Shown here piece after piece: positions 16,741-22,830 of a stretch of 22,830 nt of DNA. Numbering within the stretch: position 1 is the stretch's first letter; each line of letters opens with the position of its first letter. A model generated the notes under the pieces. That model did not search any database and was not told the DNA's origin. It saw nothing but the letters and a program-made list of their open reading frames with translations. Made by a program: the position numbers and the translations under genes. Origin of the DNA: an uncultured Bacteroidales bacterium (lineage in GTDB: Bacteria; Bacteroidota; Bacteroidia; Bacteroidales; Lentimicrobiaceae); the NCBI GenBank assembly GCA_937894795.1, contig CALCQV010000048.1, positions 1 to 22,830 of the forward strand, written 5' to 3'.

Positions 16741-17261
16741 AAAAATCAACCTTCATTATCAGAAACGCTAATCCTGAAGAATATGAAGAAGTTGGGAAGC
16801 TACTTGTAAAAGTGTATTCTAAACTAGAAGGATTTCCAAAAGAGTCTGAGCAACCTGAGTATTATAAAATGCTGGCAAATGTGGGGAAGTTAACAACCAA
16901 ACCCGGAGTACAGCTTCTCATTGTCTTGAATCCTGAGAATCAAATTACCGGGGCGGTGGTTTATTTTAATGATATGCAATATTATGGTTCAGGTGGGACA
17001 GCGACACAGGAAAAGAATGCTGCCGGTTTTCGATTATTAGCGGTTGATCCTTTATATAGAGGAGCAGGTATTGGAAAGGAATTAACACTTGAATGTATAA
17101 AACGGGCAAAAGAGGGGGGACTGAAACAAGTAGTAATCCATACAACCAATGCAATGCAAACTGCCTGGAAAATGTACGAAAAGCTTGGTTTCAAAAGATC
17201 AAATGATTTGGATTTTATGCAGGATCAATTGCAGGTATTTGGATTCAGACTTGTAAATTAA
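16737..17261 (+). CDS. GNAT-family N-acetyltransferase
   Basis: The 174-residue protein has the GNAT fold. Motif A is LLAVDPLYRGAGIGKEL (100-116), whose R-G-A-G-I-G segment is the acetyl-CoA pyrophosphate loop. Motif B is AWKMYEKLGFKR (143-154), with the Tyr expected as general acid. The N-terminal part (IIRNANPEEYEEVGKLLVKVY) is typical as well. The acceptor substrate cannot be inferred. It lies 27 bases (or 6 if a TTG start is used) upstream of ftsE, so the two are probably cotranscribed. It is cytoplasmic, with no signal or membrane segment. Confidence 0.88.
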   Translation: MKKSTFIIRNANPEEYEEVGKLLVKVYSKLEGFPKESEQPEYYKMLANVGKLTTKPGVQLLIVLNPENQITGAVVYFNDMQYYGSGGTATQEKNAAGFRLLAVDPLYRGAGIGKELTLECIKRAKEGGLKQVVIHTTNAMQTAWKMYEKLGFKRSNDLDFMQDQLQVFGFRLVN

Positions 17262-17288
17262 TTACCTTTGGCATCAAATAGAGTTACC

Positions 17289-17999
17289 ATGCCGCTTGAT
17301 ACTATTGTTGATCTGAGAAATCTAAGCATTTTTCAAAGGAATATTCTGGTGCTATCAGATGTGAACCTTACTATTGATAAAGGTGAATTTGTATACCTCA
17401 TTGGTAAAACCGGCACCGGTAAGAGTAGTTTGTTAAAAACCCTCTATGCTGAATTACCTGTTATTGAGGGTGATGCTGAGGTAGTGGGTTATAACCTTAG
17501 TAAACTTAGAAAGAGTGAAGTTCCCTACCTGAGGCGTAAGCTAGGCATTGTATTTCAGGATTTTCAGTTGCTATCTGATCGAAGCGTTAACGACAATATC
17601 AAATTTGTCATGAAAGCTACAGGCTGGAAAGATAAGAATGAAATGAATGATCGTATTGAAGACGTTTTAGATAAAGTGGGCTTGAAGACCAAAGGATTTA
17701 AGATGCCATATCAGCTGTCAGGGGGCGAACAGCAGCGAGTATCAATTGCCAGAGCTTTAGTTAATGATCCTGAACTGATCTTAGCAGATGAGCCTACAGG
17801 AAACCTTGATCCTGAAACATCTTCAGGAATCATGGCATTGTTAATTGATATCAGCAAGAGTGGCCGGGCAGTGTTGATGGCAACTCATAACTATGCCCTT
17901 ATGGAGAAATTTCCTTCCAGAACCTTAAAATGTGAGAATGGCAGGGTGTTACCGGTTGAAGATAATATCAATCATTCTGTCAGCATTGACAATATTTGA
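17289..17999 (+). CDS. ftsE: FtsE-like ABC transporter ATP-binding protein
   Basis: This is a 236-residue ABC ATPase with Walker A GKTGTGKS (39-46), Q-loop Gln90, signature LSGGEQQR (143-150), Walker B LILADEPTGNLD (163-174) and H-loop His200. The stretch LRRKLGIVFQDFQLLSDR is characteristic of FtsE. With FtsX it controls peptidoglycan hydrolases at the division site; ftsX is not next to it here, which is common in Bacteroidota. I chose ATG 17289 because it starts 7-8 residues before the first conserved strand; TTG 17268 in the same frame would add 7 residues. The last 51 bases overlap the convergent glycosyltransferase gene. Confidence 0.88.
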   Translation: MPLDTIVDLRNLSIFQRNILVLSDVNLTIDKGEFVYLIGKTGTGKSSLLKTLYAELPVIEGDAEVVGYNLSKLRKSEVPYLRRKLGIVFQDFQLLSDRSVNDNIKFVMKATGWKDKNEMNDRIEDVLDKVGLKTKGFKMPYQLSGGEQQRVSIARALVNDPELILADEPTGNLDPETSSGIMALLIDISKSGRAVLMATHNYALMEKFPSRTLKCENGRVLPVEDNINHSVSIDNI

Positions 18000-19082
18000 A
18001 TAGTTAAGTTGTAAAATTTGCTCACGCTCACTTACTATATCTTGCGTGAATTCTTTATTTGCAATCTCATTCAGAATCGTTCGTAACTCTGAAGAGTTAT
18101 TTCCAATAATACAGAGTTCATCCAAATTTGTACCATTCAGCATCGTTGAATTTACAATGCAGAATCTTCCATTGTACAATGTGTTTAATAGTTTTAATTT
18201 CAAACCTGAGGCTTGGAAGGTGACCAGAATATTAGCCTGAGCATCTCTTATAAGCTTAAACATCATCTTTTCATCAGGATTGGCAATCACTTCAATATTA
18301 TTATATCTGGAGGCTAACTGATAGATCGTCTTGGGTGGATTCATTCCTGCAATTATCAATTTATGCGGCGAGTCGGAAAAAACTTTCCTGATTAAAAATG
18401 AAGCAGCTACTTCGTTTTCAGGAACTTCAATATTACCATGATATAGAAAATAATCCCCTTTCCCTTCTATACTCACAATATTAGCATTGGCATGAAAGCT
18501 TGGCAAAAAGTATACTTCCTTTTCCGGAAAGCAATTTTTCAGATAGTCCTTGTCGCTATTCGAAACAACAAGCATTACGTCAGCATGCCTTAACTTCTTT
18601 TGGAATAATAATAATTTAATGCTCTCTACAAGAAAATATGCCTTTTTACCCCAATGCCGCTCTGCTTTAAACAGGTTGATATAGTATTGATGTTCAATAT
18701 TGCTCTCTCGGTATATCAGGAGCCGCTTTCTCAGTCTTTTATCATCAATATAATAGCAAGAGTGTAAGCCCTCAAATAATATGGGATAATCGTCCTTTAG
18801 CAGATTGTTTATCATATCAGTCGAACGACGGCTCTTAACAATGTAGGGCTTAATGCTGAACGCAGATTTAATACCTGTGAGTCTTGGATAGTATATTACT
18901 GATTCGCACATTTTCTCAAGTTCAGGCGCCCTATCTCGACCGGGGTATTCACTGATATGCAGATGCAAGCGGATACCTCTTAGGTAAAGCTCTTTAATTT
19001 TATAGAATACATCTATCACACCTCCGTAATTGGGAGGATATGGTACGTCGAAAGCAACAATATGCAGGTGGTTGTCAGACAT
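17949..19082 (-). CDS. Glycosyltransferase, GT4-like (GT-B fold)
   Basis: The 377-residue protein begins with an N-terminal Rossmann strand and glycine loop, HIVAFDVPYPPNYGGVID, typical of GT-B enzymes acting on nucleotide sugars. The C-terminal half has DYFLYHGNIEVPENE (sugar-donor domain entry), KLIIAGMNPPKTI and FQASGLKLKLLNTLYNGRFCIV, which takes the place of the usual E-x7-E region; the two glutamates are not evident. It is the second gene of a two-gene minus-strand operon, overlapping the upstream gene by 8 bases. The product is probably a surface-polysaccharide or O-antigen glycosyltransferase; donor and acceptor are unknown. The 3' end overlaps ftsE by 51 bases. Confidence 0.78.
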   Translation of the reverse strand: MSDNHLHIVAFDVPYPPNYGGVIDVFYKIKELYLRGIRLHLHISEYPGRDRAPELEKMCESVIYYPRLTGIKSAFSIKPYIVKSRRSTDMINNLLKDDYPILFEGLHSCYYIDDKRLRKRLLIYRESNIEHQYYINLFKAERHWGKKAYFLVESIKLLLFQKKLRHADVMLVVSNSDKDYLKNCFPEKEVYFLPSFHANANIVSIEGKGDYFLYHGNIEVPENEVAASFLIRKVFSDSPHKLIIAGMNPPKTIYQLASRYNNIEVIANPDEKMMFKLIRDAQANILVTFQASGLKLKLLNTLYNGRFCIVNSTMLNGTNLDELCIIGNNSSELRTILNEIANKEFTQDIVSEREQILQLNYSNIVNADRMIDIIFNR

Positions 19083-20184
19083 ATTTAGAATATACCAGTT
19101 TCAATGTTTTTTCTTCGTTTTCCCAGTTCAATTCAGCGGCAGCCCGTTTTAAGTTATTGAATAACTTTAATTTATAATCATTTTCGAGCATATGCTGTAT
19201 TTTTGAAGCAATATGTTGTGGATTGTGGTTTTCAATGAGTAATCCAACTTCATAGCAGTCAATTATTTTCTTTATTTCAGGCAGGGGTGATGCTAAAACA
19301 GGTATTCCTGCATTAATATAATCAAAGAGCTTGTTTGGCAAGCTAAAGCGATAATTAATATTTGTGTCTTTATCTAAAGTGAGTCCTAATTCAGAAGCTG
19401 CGGTGTATTTCATTAATTCATTGTAAGGAATCCTGGGTATAAAAATCACTTTATTGGATAAATTTGAATTAACTACTGTCGCTTTGAGAGTATCTATTAT
19501 ATCTCCTCCCCCGACTATCAACAGCAAGGCATTTTCTATAAACTGCATTGCTAAAACAGCTTCCTCGGCTCCTCTTTGTACATTAATTCCTGCTCCCTGA
19601 AGTATTATTAATTTTTTAGAATTATCAAATCCCAAATCAGCAGGAGTATATGAATTGTCAAGCAATGCTTTCCTTGGCACGTTGCGTACTATATGTAAGC
19701 TCTTGCCATATTCTTGAAAATATAATTCAGCAATTGATTCATTAACAGTGAATATATCCTTCAATCTTGGAAAGATAAACCTTTCAATTCTTTTCCAGAT
19801 TTTCTGCACAAAAGGCCTATTCACTAATTCTGGAGTACCGGTATAGTATTCATGACTATCATATACCAGTGGAACGGATTTCAATTTATGTGCCAGGTAA
19901 TTAGCAAGCAATGTATCAAGGTCATTTGACACAAGGAGGTCAGCCTTGCTAAATAACAAAAGAATAAAAAGACGGAAATTATACTCGGCATAAAAAAAAG
20001 GCCCTTTATGAAAGAGAAGCTTCATACGGTAAGTATGATAATTCCTGTTTAAAGGTAAACTTCCGGGGAGTGCCCTGCCGGTTAAATAAACATTGAAGCC
20101 CATAGATAGCAGGGTGCAGCACACTTTATCAACTCTTTGATCGGTACTTAGATCATTAGTAACAGAAACGATGACCCTTTTCAA
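19075..20184 (-). CDS. Glycosyltransferase family 4
   Basis: The 369-residue GT-B protein begins MKRVIVSVTNDLSTDQRVDKV, a hallmark N-terminus of a Bacteroidota GT4 group. It has VPLVYDSHEYYT (104-115), a LQGAGINVQRGAEEAV donor-domain loop (195-210), LLIVGGGD (221-228) and SLPNKLFDYINAGIPVLAS (281-299). The start is TTG at 20184; an in-frame stop lies a few codons upstream, so no longer form exists. It is the first gene of the operon with the 17949-19082 gene (8-base overlap) and is divergent from murB. The likely role is transfer of a sugar onto a lipid-linked or polysaccharide precursor at the inner membrane. Confidence 0.87.
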   Translation of the reverse strand: MKRVIVSVTNDLSTDQRVDKVCCTLLSMGFNVYLTGRALPGSLPLNRNYHTYRMKLLFHKGPFFYAEYNFRLFILLLFSKADLLVSNDLDTLLANYLAHKLKSVPLVYDSHEYYTGTPELVNRPFVQKIWKRIERFIFPRLKDIFTVNESIAELYFQEYGKSLHIVRNVPRKALLDNSYTPADLGFDNSKKLIILQGAGINVQRGAEEAVLAMQFIENALLLIVGGGDIIDTLKATVVNSNLSNKVIFIPRIPYNELMKYTAASELGLTLDKDTNINYRFSLPNKLFDYINAGIPVLASPLPEIKKIIDCYEVGLLIENHNPQHIASKIQHMLENDYKLKLFNNLKRAAAELNWENEEKTLKLVYSKYV

Positions 20185-20210
20185 TGTTGCTTCTTAACTT
20201 ATGGATAGTG

Positions 20211-20227
20211 CAAAAATACTATTTTTG
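20211..20227. promoter_or_regulatory. Palindromic back-to-back promoter elements between glycosyltransferase operon and murB
   Basis: CAAAAATA-C-TATTTTTG is a perfect 17-bp palindrome. Each half is a full TAnnTTTG element, one per strand: 20220-20227 for murB and 20211-20218 (minus) for the glycosyltransferase operon. The two promoters would thus share DNA, and RNA polymerase could occupy only one at a time. Confidence 0.5.
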
Positions 20228-20231
20228 TGGA

Positions 20232-21260
20232 ATGGATAAGAAAATGGATTTTACTATTGAAGCTGATGTTGACTTAAAACCAATGAATACCTTTGGAATT
20301 AATGCTACATCCAAACACCTGATCAGGTTTTGTGCTGAGGATGAATTATCTGATATTTTACGATATGCTGCTGTATATCAGGGTAAAGTAATGCTTATTG
20401 GAGGTGGCAGCAATTTATTGTTTACTAAAAACTGGGATGGGCTTATTATAAAAGTAGAAACAAAAGGAATTGAACTACTTGATGAGGATGATGATTTTGT
20501 CTACATAAGAGCACAAGCCGGCGAACTATGGGATGACCTTGTAGATTATTGTGTTAAGAGAGGTTATGGTGGCATTGAAAATTTAAGCTTAATACCCGGT
20601 ACTGTTGGAAGTAGTCCTGTTCAGAATATCGGAGCATATGGGGTTGAGCTGAAAGATGTATTTTATTTACTAGAAGCTGTATCACTTAAAACCGGTGAAT
20701 TCAGAGAGTTTAATAATAGTGAATGTCAATTCGGATATAGGTATAGTATTTTCAAAGGTGAATATAAAGGCACTTATATAATTCTATCTGTTGTCCTAAA
20801 ACTATCAAAACACCCAAAGCTAAATATTTCGTATGGCGCCATAAGTGATGAGATTAACCGGATGAAATGGCCCTTAAACATTGATTCTGTTAGAAATGCT
20901 GTAATTAATATTCGTCGGAGTAAATTGCCTGATCCAGCTGAAATTGGGAATGCAGGTAGCTTTTTTAAAAATCCTGTAATCTCTGAAACACAGTTTAATC
21001 TTTTAAAACTTAAATTCCCTGATATTAAATATTTCACCGGTGAAAATGGTTATAAACTCGCTGCAGGATGGCTTATTGATAATTGCGGATGGAAGGGATA
21101 CAGAGAAGGTGATTCAGGTGTACACAAGAATCAGGCATTGGTATTAGTTAATTATGGAAATGCAACAGGTAATCAAATAAAGTCGTTGGCTACTAGAATA
21201 TCTGATTCTGTTTTGTCGAAGTTTGGAATTCAACTTGAGCCCGAAGTAAATATTCTCTAA
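20232..21260 (+). CDS. murB: UDP-N-acetylenolpyruvoylglucosamine reductase MurB
   Basis: This enzyme reduces the enolpyruvyl group of UDP-GlcNAc-enolpyruvate with NADPH and FAD to give UDP-MurNAc, in peptidoglycan synthesis. From ATG 20232 it has 342 residues: LKPMNTFGIN, FAD loop GGGSNLL (57-63), IPGTVGSSPVQNIGAYG (121-137), FGYRYS with Arg170 (type I MurB), NAGSFFKNP (240-248) with the catalytic Ser243, and LEPEVN with Glu336. All catalytic residues are present. The frame extends upstream to 20184, but the promoter motif ends at 20227, so ATG 20232 (leaderless) or ATG 20244 (leader ~10 nt, start MDFTIEADVDLKP) is more likely. It lies between glycosyltransferase genes rather than in a division cluster. 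Confidence 0.94.
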   Translation: MDKKMDFTIEADVDLKPMNTFGINATSKHLIRFCAEDELSDILRYAAVYQGKVMLIGGGSNLLFTKNWDGLIIKVETKGIELLDEDDDFVYIRAQAGELWDDLVDYCVKRGYGGIENLSLIPGTVGSSPVQNIGAYGVELKDVFYLLEAVSLKTGEFREFNNSECQFGYRYSIFKGEYKGTYIILSVVLKLSKHPKLNISYGAISDEINRMKWPLNIDSVRNAVINIRRSKLPDPAEIGNAGSFFKNPVISETQFNLLKLKFPDIKYFTGENGYKLAAGWLIDNCGWKGYREGDSGVHKNQALVLVNYGNATGNQIKSLATRISDSVLSKFGIQLEPEVNIL

Positions 21261-21283
21261 AATAAGCTGAAGTCAAGGAGTTG

Positions 21284-22405
21284 TCAAAAAAGTTTCTCAA
21301 TGGAATTCCAGAGCTTCTCTGCCGATTTGTCCCAGGTAAATTGTTTGGCTCTTGTAAAACCTTTATTTATAAGTAATTCACGAAGTTCAGTGTTTTGTTC
21401 TATTAACATCATAGCCTGAGCAATTGCCTGAGGATTAAATGGATCAATAGTTAAAGCGGCATCTCCGGCAATCTCGGGCATTGAAGTGACGTTCGAAGTA
21501 ATCACCGCAGTACCACATCTAAATGCCTCTACAATTGGAATTCCAAAGCCTTCAAAGTATGAAACATAAGTGAGGGATAGTGAGGAAGCCATAATGTCTC
21601 TGATTTCAGTAATTGATAGTCTGCCTGTAAAGATGATATCATCTTTATATTTCATCTCTCTATATACAGTTTCAATGTCTTTTGTCCACCATTTCCTTGC
21701 GCCGGTAATTACCAGTTTTGTGCTTTTTTTTGAGGAAAGCCTGTATATTTCAAACGCATTAAACAGGTTAATTAAGTTCTTACGTGGATGGAGAGAGCCG
21801 ATGAAGAAAAAGTAAGGATGCCCACCTGTTACTTTAGATCTTATTTCTTTTTTTACTGATTCATCTATAGGACTGTAAATATCGTTAGCACCATTATAAA
21901 CTACATCTACTTTATCGGGTGATATATTATACAATTTTACTATATCCTGTTTCGAGAACTCTGAAACAGTAACTATATGATTAGCCTTGCGGGCATACTT
22001 TGGAAAGAAAGTGCGGTAATACCATCGTTCCATCCGTGGTAAATCCTTTGGATAGTGTTCGAAGTTAAGATCATGAAAAACATTTAGGGTTTTTACATCA
22101 GTGTTTAATGAAATATAACCGTCGGTTGAGACAAATAGATCTGCTTTAATTTTTTTAAGTGCCCACTTAACTGAATATTGGAACCATATATAATATAACA
22201 ATGGATGCCTGGCCTGAGGATACAAAACCAAAGGTGTGATGTTATCTGAAAAAATAAAATCCTTACTGTATGGCCTGTCGAAAAAGAAATAAAATTCATG
22301 TTCCGGATGTGCCTGTGTAATACGTTTGAGGTTCTCATAAGTAAACCACCCGATCCCTTCAAGCCTCCCTTTAAGCAGTAATCTTGTATTAATCGCAATT
22401 CTCAA
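21284..22405 (-). CDS. Glycosyltransferase family 4 (mannosyltransferase-like)
   Basis: This 373-residue GT-B enzyme shows MRIAINTRLL with GIGWFTYENL (17-26) at the N-terminus, FHDLNFEHYP (110-119) and HIVTVSEFSKQDI (143-155). The donor domain has FIGSLHPRKNLINLF (201-215), VITGARKWW (232-240) and the full E-x7-E motif EGFGIPIVE (285-293), followed by TSNVTSMPEIAGDAA. It resembles GT4 enzymes that add mannose or related sugars in O-antigen and exopolysaccharide synthesis. The start is TTG at 22405 with no nearby ATG. It is convergent with murB (23-base gap) and divergent from the flippase gene, so it belongs to the surface-polysaccharide region. Confidence 0.88.
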   Translation of the reverse strand: MRIAINTRLLLKGRLEGIGWFTYENLKRITQAHPEHEFYFFFDRPYSKDFIFSDNITPLVLYPQARHPLLYYIWFQYSVKWALKKIKADLFVSTDGYISLNTDVKTLNVFHDLNFEHYPKDLPRMERWYYRTFFPKYARKANHIVTVSEFSKQDIVKLYNISPDKVDVVYNGANDIYSPIDESVKKEIRSKVTGGHPYFFFIGSLHPRKNLINLFNAFEIYRLSSKKSTKLVITGARKWWTKDIETVYREMKYKDDIIFTGRLSITEIRDIMASSLSLTYVSYFEGFGIPIVEAFRCGTAVITSNVTSMPEIAGDAALTIDPFNPQAIAQAMMLIEQNTELRELLINKGFTRAKQFTWDKSAEKLWNSIEKLF

Positions 22406-22478
22406 AATATCAGTTTTGGAAGTTGATAGTATTAATTGTTTTTATAGAGATACTATCCATAATAATTCTAAATTTGCG

Positions 22479-22486
22479 CAAAAATA
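22479..22486 (-). promoter_or_regulatory. Candidate -7 element for the third glycosyltransferase
   Basis: CAAAAATA reads TATTTTTG on the minus strand, a TAnnTTTG match. It is followed by C and TATATTTA, a degenerate plus-strand -7 element, in the same arrangement as at 20211-20227. The flanks TCTAAAT (22467-22473) and ATTTAGA (22491-22497) form a 7-bp inverted repeat around it. Confidence 0.4.
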
Positions 22487-22546
22487 CTATATTTAGAGAA
22501 GATAAGTTTATAGCCTCTATATTTATTAACCTTTACTAAATAACCC

Positions 22547-22616
22547 TTAAGCAGCAACTTTATTATATCATGCAACGTAAGTTTCTTGCCAACCTTAGTT
22601 TTCTGTTGCTGCTTAA
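22547..22616 (+). repeat. 12-bp inverted repeat enclosing the flippase start codon
   Basis: TTAAGCAGCAAC (22547-22558) and GTTGCTGCTTAA (22605-22616) are perfect complements, separated by 46 bases that contain the ATG at 22570. An inner imperfect stem (22573-22580 with 22594-22600) is possible. In mRNA the start codon would lie in a long stem-loop. Confidence 0.55.
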
Positions 22617-22830
22617 TCTGATTATTAAACCGGTATGGATATTCGGGATTGACCTTAATGTGCAAAACACAGTAGGAGCGGAGGCTTATGGGTTCTATTT
22701 TAACCTTTTTAACTTCTCGTTTTTATTCAATATCCTCTTCGATTTTGGAATAACCAATTATAATAACCGTAATATTGCTCAGAATAATCAACTTCTTAAC
22801 AAGCATTTTTCCAGTATTTTAATATTAAAA
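22570..22830 (+). CDS. Polysaccharide flippase (Wzx/MATE-like), N-terminal part, cut by window end
   Basis: The frame opens at ATG 22570 and runs 87 codons to the window edge without a stop. It begins MQRKFLANLSFLLLLNLIIK, followed by PVWIFGIDLNVQNTVGAEAY, and continues with GFYFNLFNFSFLFNILFDFG and ITNYNNRNIAQ. This is the usual start of Bacteroidota oligosaccharide flippases: a first membrane helix, a loop with the VG-x-E-x-YG-x-Y pattern, and a second helix. The protein would move lipid-linked sugar units across the inner membrane. Together with three glycosyltransferases it marks the edge of a capsule or O-antigen cluster continuing beyond the window. Confidence 0.8.
   Translation, partial: MQRKFLANLSFLLLLNLIIKPVWIFGIDLNVQNTVGAEAYGFYFNLFNFSFLFNILFDFGITNYNNRNIAQNNQLLNKHFSSILILK

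Noticed and set aside
20184..20231. Longer murB start at 20184
   Set aside because: The extra 16 residues are not like MurB, overlap the start of the divergent gene and lie upstream of the promoter motif at 20220-20227.
22468..22665. 65-codon minus-strand frame across the flippase start
   Set aside because: It overlaps the well-supported flippase N-terminus and the promoter motifs; the product is Lys-rich and unlike any known family.
1..22830. CRISPR arrays, tRNA/rRNA genes, insertion sequences, integrases, phage or defence genes
   Set aside because: Looked for on both strands; no regularly spaced repeats, no tRNA-like cloverleaf noticed, and no transposase or integrase motifs.

Overview
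The window reads as chromosomal DNA of an anaerobic or facultatively anaerobic Bacteroidota, probably Bacteroidales/Marinilabiliales-like. The reasons are: three proteins with C-terminal sorting domains of the type IX secretion system (T9SS), two C10 (streptopain-like) peptidases, a DUF5916 outer-membrane protein, A+T-rich DNA, several promoters with the Bacteroidota -7 element TAnnTTTG, few Shine-Dalgarno sites and many TTG/GTG starts. No exact genus can be claimed.

Layout. (1) 1-4850, plus strand: the tail of a T9SS-sorted protein, then two tandem paralogous secreted C10 cysteine peptidases, each with a propeptide, a catalytic domain, two CUB-like domains and a T9SS tail. (2) 4987-5922, minus: phoH, sharing a bidirectional terminator with the second peptidase. 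(3) 6124-8549, plus: hydF ([FeFe]-hydrogenase maturation GTPase), a short-chain dehydrogenase and an RseC-family membrane protein. (4) 8867-14057, plus: a complete rnfBCDGEA operon (ion-pumping ferredoxin:NAD+ oxidoreductase) behind a 317-bp A+T-rich gap with a good promoter. (5) 14162-16618, minus: a DUF5916/CBM9-like outer-membrane protein. (6) 16737-17999, plus: a GNAT acetyltransferase and FtsE. (7) 17949-22830: start of a surface-polysaccharide region, with a two-gene glycosyltransferase operon (minus), murB (plus), a third glycosyltransferase (minus) and the start of a Wzx-type flippase (plus, cut by the window end).

How it fits together. HydF, RseC and Rnf point to ferredoxin-centred fermentative energy metabolism: Rnf couples reduced ferredoxin and NAD+ to an ion gradient, and HydF implies an [FeFe] hydrogenase elsewhere in the genome. 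The peptidases suit extracellular protein degradation. The right end builds the cell envelope.

I saw no clear new multi-gene defence or mobile system. The most interesting unexplained signals are regulatory: a perfect palindrome of two back-to-back -7 elements between a glycosyltransferase and murB, with a 13-bp core repeated before the next divergent pair; a perfect 12-bp inverted repeat enclosing the flippase start codon; an inverted repeat just after the rnf promoter; a possible 10-codon leader ORF fused by ATGA to the GNAT gene; and a near-leaderless arrangement for the DUF5916 gene.
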